Assembly: GCA_002733155.1 (NCBI GenBank)
Contig: NVUO01000006.1
Coordinates: 233,097-242,252, forward strand
Reading direction: 5' to 3'
Source: Sulfurimonas sp.
GTDB lineage: Bacteria; Campylobacterota; Campylobacteria; Campylobacterales; Sulfurimonadaceae
Length of the DNA stretch: 9,156 nt
Shown here: in pieces, positions 7,812 through 9,156 of the stretch
How the letters are laid out: every line of letters begins with the position of its first letter
Position numbering within the stretch: the first letter of the stretch is position 1
The notes under the pieces: generated by a model
Told to the model about the DNA's origin: nothing
Seen by the model: only the letters and a program-made list of their open reading frames with translations
The model's database searches: none
Made by a program: the position numbers and the translations under genes

Positions 7812-7838
7812 TTAGAGAAATAAATTCAGGAGTTTCTT

Positions 7839-8651
7839 ATGAGTAAAGTAGTTTTAATTACAGGTGCTAGTTCAGGTATGGGTCTTATTACAGCTAATAC
7901 ACTTTCAAAAAATGGGTATATTGTTTATGCAGGTACTAGAAGTATTGATGCAAAAAGTGAAATAAACAAAATAAAAAATATCTATTTAGATGTAACAAAA
8001 TCAGATTCTATTAATGATGCCGTTAATACTATCATATCTAAAGAGGGCAAGATTGATGTACTTGTAAATAATGCAGGTTATGGTTTGATATCCACAGTTG
8101 AAGATGCAACTGATGAAGAGATGTTTAATCAGTTTGACGTAAATGTATTTGGTTTGCTTAAAGTTACAAGGGCTGTTTTACCTTTTATGCGTGAAGCAAG
8201 GTCAGGACTGATTATAAATATTTCATCATTCTTAGGAAAAATGGGTCTGCCTCTTTTAACTCACTATAATGCTTCAAAATATGCAGTTGAGGGCATAGTA
8301 GATTCTTTAAGACTAGAAGTATCACAATTTAACATCAGGGTGCATTCTATACAATCAGGATTATTTGCTACAAATTTTGTCTCAAAAGGTTTAGTAGTAA
8401 ATGAAGATACAACTAAAGATAGTTCACCTTATAAAAATTTAGTATCTCATTTTGTACCAATTGTAGCAAAAGCTATAAATGAAGGTCCATCACCTGAACC
8501 TATAGCTAATGTTGTTCAAAATATTATAGAGGATGCAGAAGCTGATATATTTATACCAGTAGGTACAGAAGCTGAGATATTTGTACCACTTAGACGGGAG
8601 TTATCGGATAAAGACTTCGAAATTAGAGTAAAAGAAACTTTCGGAATCTAA
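7839..8651 (+). CDS. Short-chain dehydrogenase/reductase, copy 2 (SDR2)
   Basis: This 270-residue classical SDR begins at an ATG with AGGAG 6 nt upstream. It has TGASSGMG at 8-15, NNAG at 77-80, and the catalytic tetrad Asn102, Ser130, Tyr143, Lys147 (YNASK). It is the closest relative of SDR1 within the window, collinear almost end to end. The notable difference is after the sixth strand: SDR1 has the usual PG (I-L-P-G) and SDR2 has I-Q-S-G, losing the proline of a motif that helps place the cofactor nicotinamide. A changed substrate or a role distinct from SDR1 is therefore likely. Near the C-terminus a 10-residue segment is repeated (EADIFIP then EAEIFVP). No signal peptide is seen, so it is a cytoplasmic enzyme. 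It is preceded by its own promoter and operator and followed after 2 nt by a cytochrome c peroxidase gene. The substrate is unknown. Confidence 0.92.
   Translation: MSKVVLITGASSGMGLITANTLSKNGYIVYAGTRSIDAKSEINKIKNIYLDVTKSDSINDAVNTIISKEGKIDVLVNNAGYGLISTVEDATDEEMFNQFDVNVFGLLKVTRAVLPFMREARSGLIINISSFLGKMGLPLLTHYNASKYAVEGIVDSLRLEVSQFNIRVHSIQSGLFATNFVSKGLVVNEDTTKDSSPYKNLVSHFVPIVAKAINEGPSPEPIANVVQNIIEDAEADIFIPVGTEAEIFVPLRRELSDKDFEIRVKETFGI
8536..8588 (+). repeat. In-frame 30-bp tandem near-repeat inside SDR2
   Basis: Bases 8536-8558 and 8566-8588 agree at 21 of 23 positions with an offset of exactly 30 bp. They encode EADIFIP and EAEIFVP. SDR1 has no such repeat at this place, yet its segment is the same length, so this is not a simple insertion. 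Confidence 0.6.
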
Positions 8652-8653
8652 TT

Positions 8654-9156
8654 ATGAAGCATTTATTATTAGTAAGTATCTTATTATCATCTATACTAAC
8701 TTCTAATTCCTTAAGGGATAAAGCATTAAGTAGAGGTTTAAAATCTATACCTACAGATTTTGCAGAACTTAAAGCACAGGTTGATGATAAGAATAACCCC
8801 ATAACTATTGAAAAAATAAAACTAGGTGCTAAACTATTTAATGATAAAAATTTATCTCTAGATAAAAGCATATCATGTGCAACTTGTCATGATTTAAAAA
8901 AAGGTGGTGAGGATTCTATACCTACAGCTATTGGTTATAAAAAACAAAAGAATCCAAGTCATTTAAATTCACCTACAGTTCTAAATACGGCATATTCTAA
9001 ACATCTGTTTTGGGATGCTAGGGTCTCATCTTTACGTGAACAAGCTAAAGGTCCAATTCAAGCTCATTTTGAGATGGCAGCTACTCCCAAACTAATAAAG
9101 CAAAGGACTGGACTTAGTTTTGATGAAGTTGTTAATGCTATAGCTGTATATGAAAA
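8654..9156 (+). CDS. Di-haem cytochrome c peroxidase (CcpA/MauG family), N-terminal part
   Basis: The frame runs from the ATG at 8654 to the window end, 167 codons, without a stop; the 3' part is outside. Residues 1-18 are a hydrophobic signal peptide (MKHLLLVSILLSSILTSNS), so the product is periplasmic. The N-terminal haem site is C75-A-T-C78-H79. It is followed by family-typical segments: LNSPTVLNTAY, FWDARVSSLREQAKGPI and a later FEM. In this family the N-terminal haem receives electrons and the C-terminal haem, expected beyond the window, reduces hydrogen peroxide to water or does MauG-like oxidations. The start lies 2 nt after the SDR2 stop with only GGA upstream, indicating translational coupling and shared control from the promoter at 7783. 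Whether the protein is a true peroxidase or a MauG-like oxidase cannot be decided from this half. Confidence 0.9.
   Translation, partial: MKHLLLVSILLSSILTSNSLRDKALSRGLKSIPTDFAELKAQVDDKNNPITIEKIKLGAKLFNDKNLSLDKSISCATCHDLKKGGEDSIPTAIGYKKQKNPSHLNSPTVLNTAYSKHLFWDARVSSLREQAKGPIQAHFEMAATPKLIKQRTGLSFDEVVNAIAVYE

Noticed and set aside
8623..8871. Minus-strand frame across the SDR2-peroxidase junction
   Set aside because: It is covered by the end of SDR2 and by the cytochrome c peroxidase, whose signal peptide and haem motif are clear on the + strand.

Overview
The window is a gene-dense, very AT-rich stretch (by eye about 30% G+C) with every gene on the + strand. Low G+C, heavy use of TTA and AAA codons, short purine-rich ribosome binding sites and the gene content (TonB-dependent receptor, exported phosphatases, PchR-like AraC regulator, di-haem cytochrome c peroxidase) suggest a Gram-negative bacterium, most likely Campylobacterota (Arcobacter- or Sulfurimonas-like). 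The taxonomic call is inference; no rRNA or other marker is present.

Left block (2-5924), envelope and periplasm: the C-terminal part of a TonB-dependent outer-membrane receptor (cut by the window start), then a two-domain exported protein (YncE-like beta-propeller fused to an AcpA/phospholipase C-like phosphoesterase), then a PhoA-type alkaline phosphatase with all catalytic residues recognisable. The two phosphatases are 18 nt apart and look co-transcribed; the receptor is 61 nt upstream, separated by a GC-containing hairpin. The likely joint role is release of phosphate (or an organic moiety) from phosphoesters in the periplasm, with the receptor importing a substrate or product across the outer membrane. 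The substrate cannot be read from the sequence.

Right block (about 5950-9156), oxidoreductases and their regulator: SDR1, then 9 nt later an AraC-family activator of PchR type, then a 100-nt regulatory gap, then SDR2 (a clear paralogue of SDR1), and 2 nt later a di-haem cytochrome c peroxidase cut by the window end. The 100-nt gap holds a good sigma70-type promoter preceded by two direct repeats 22 bp apart that end 5 bp before the -35, the layout expected of an AraC-type activator site. The simplest model is that the regulator controls SDR2-peroxidase, and perhaps SDR1 and itself.

I do not see a wholly new system. The best leads are the probable AUC start of SDR1, the AraC-type operator/promoter, the duplicated SDR pair around a regulator with a lost PG motif in one copy, the coupling of SDR2 to a periplasmic peroxidase, and the receptor plus two-phosphatase module. 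No RNA genes, insertion sequences or CRISPR arrays were seen. There is no gap longer than 300 bases without a gene.
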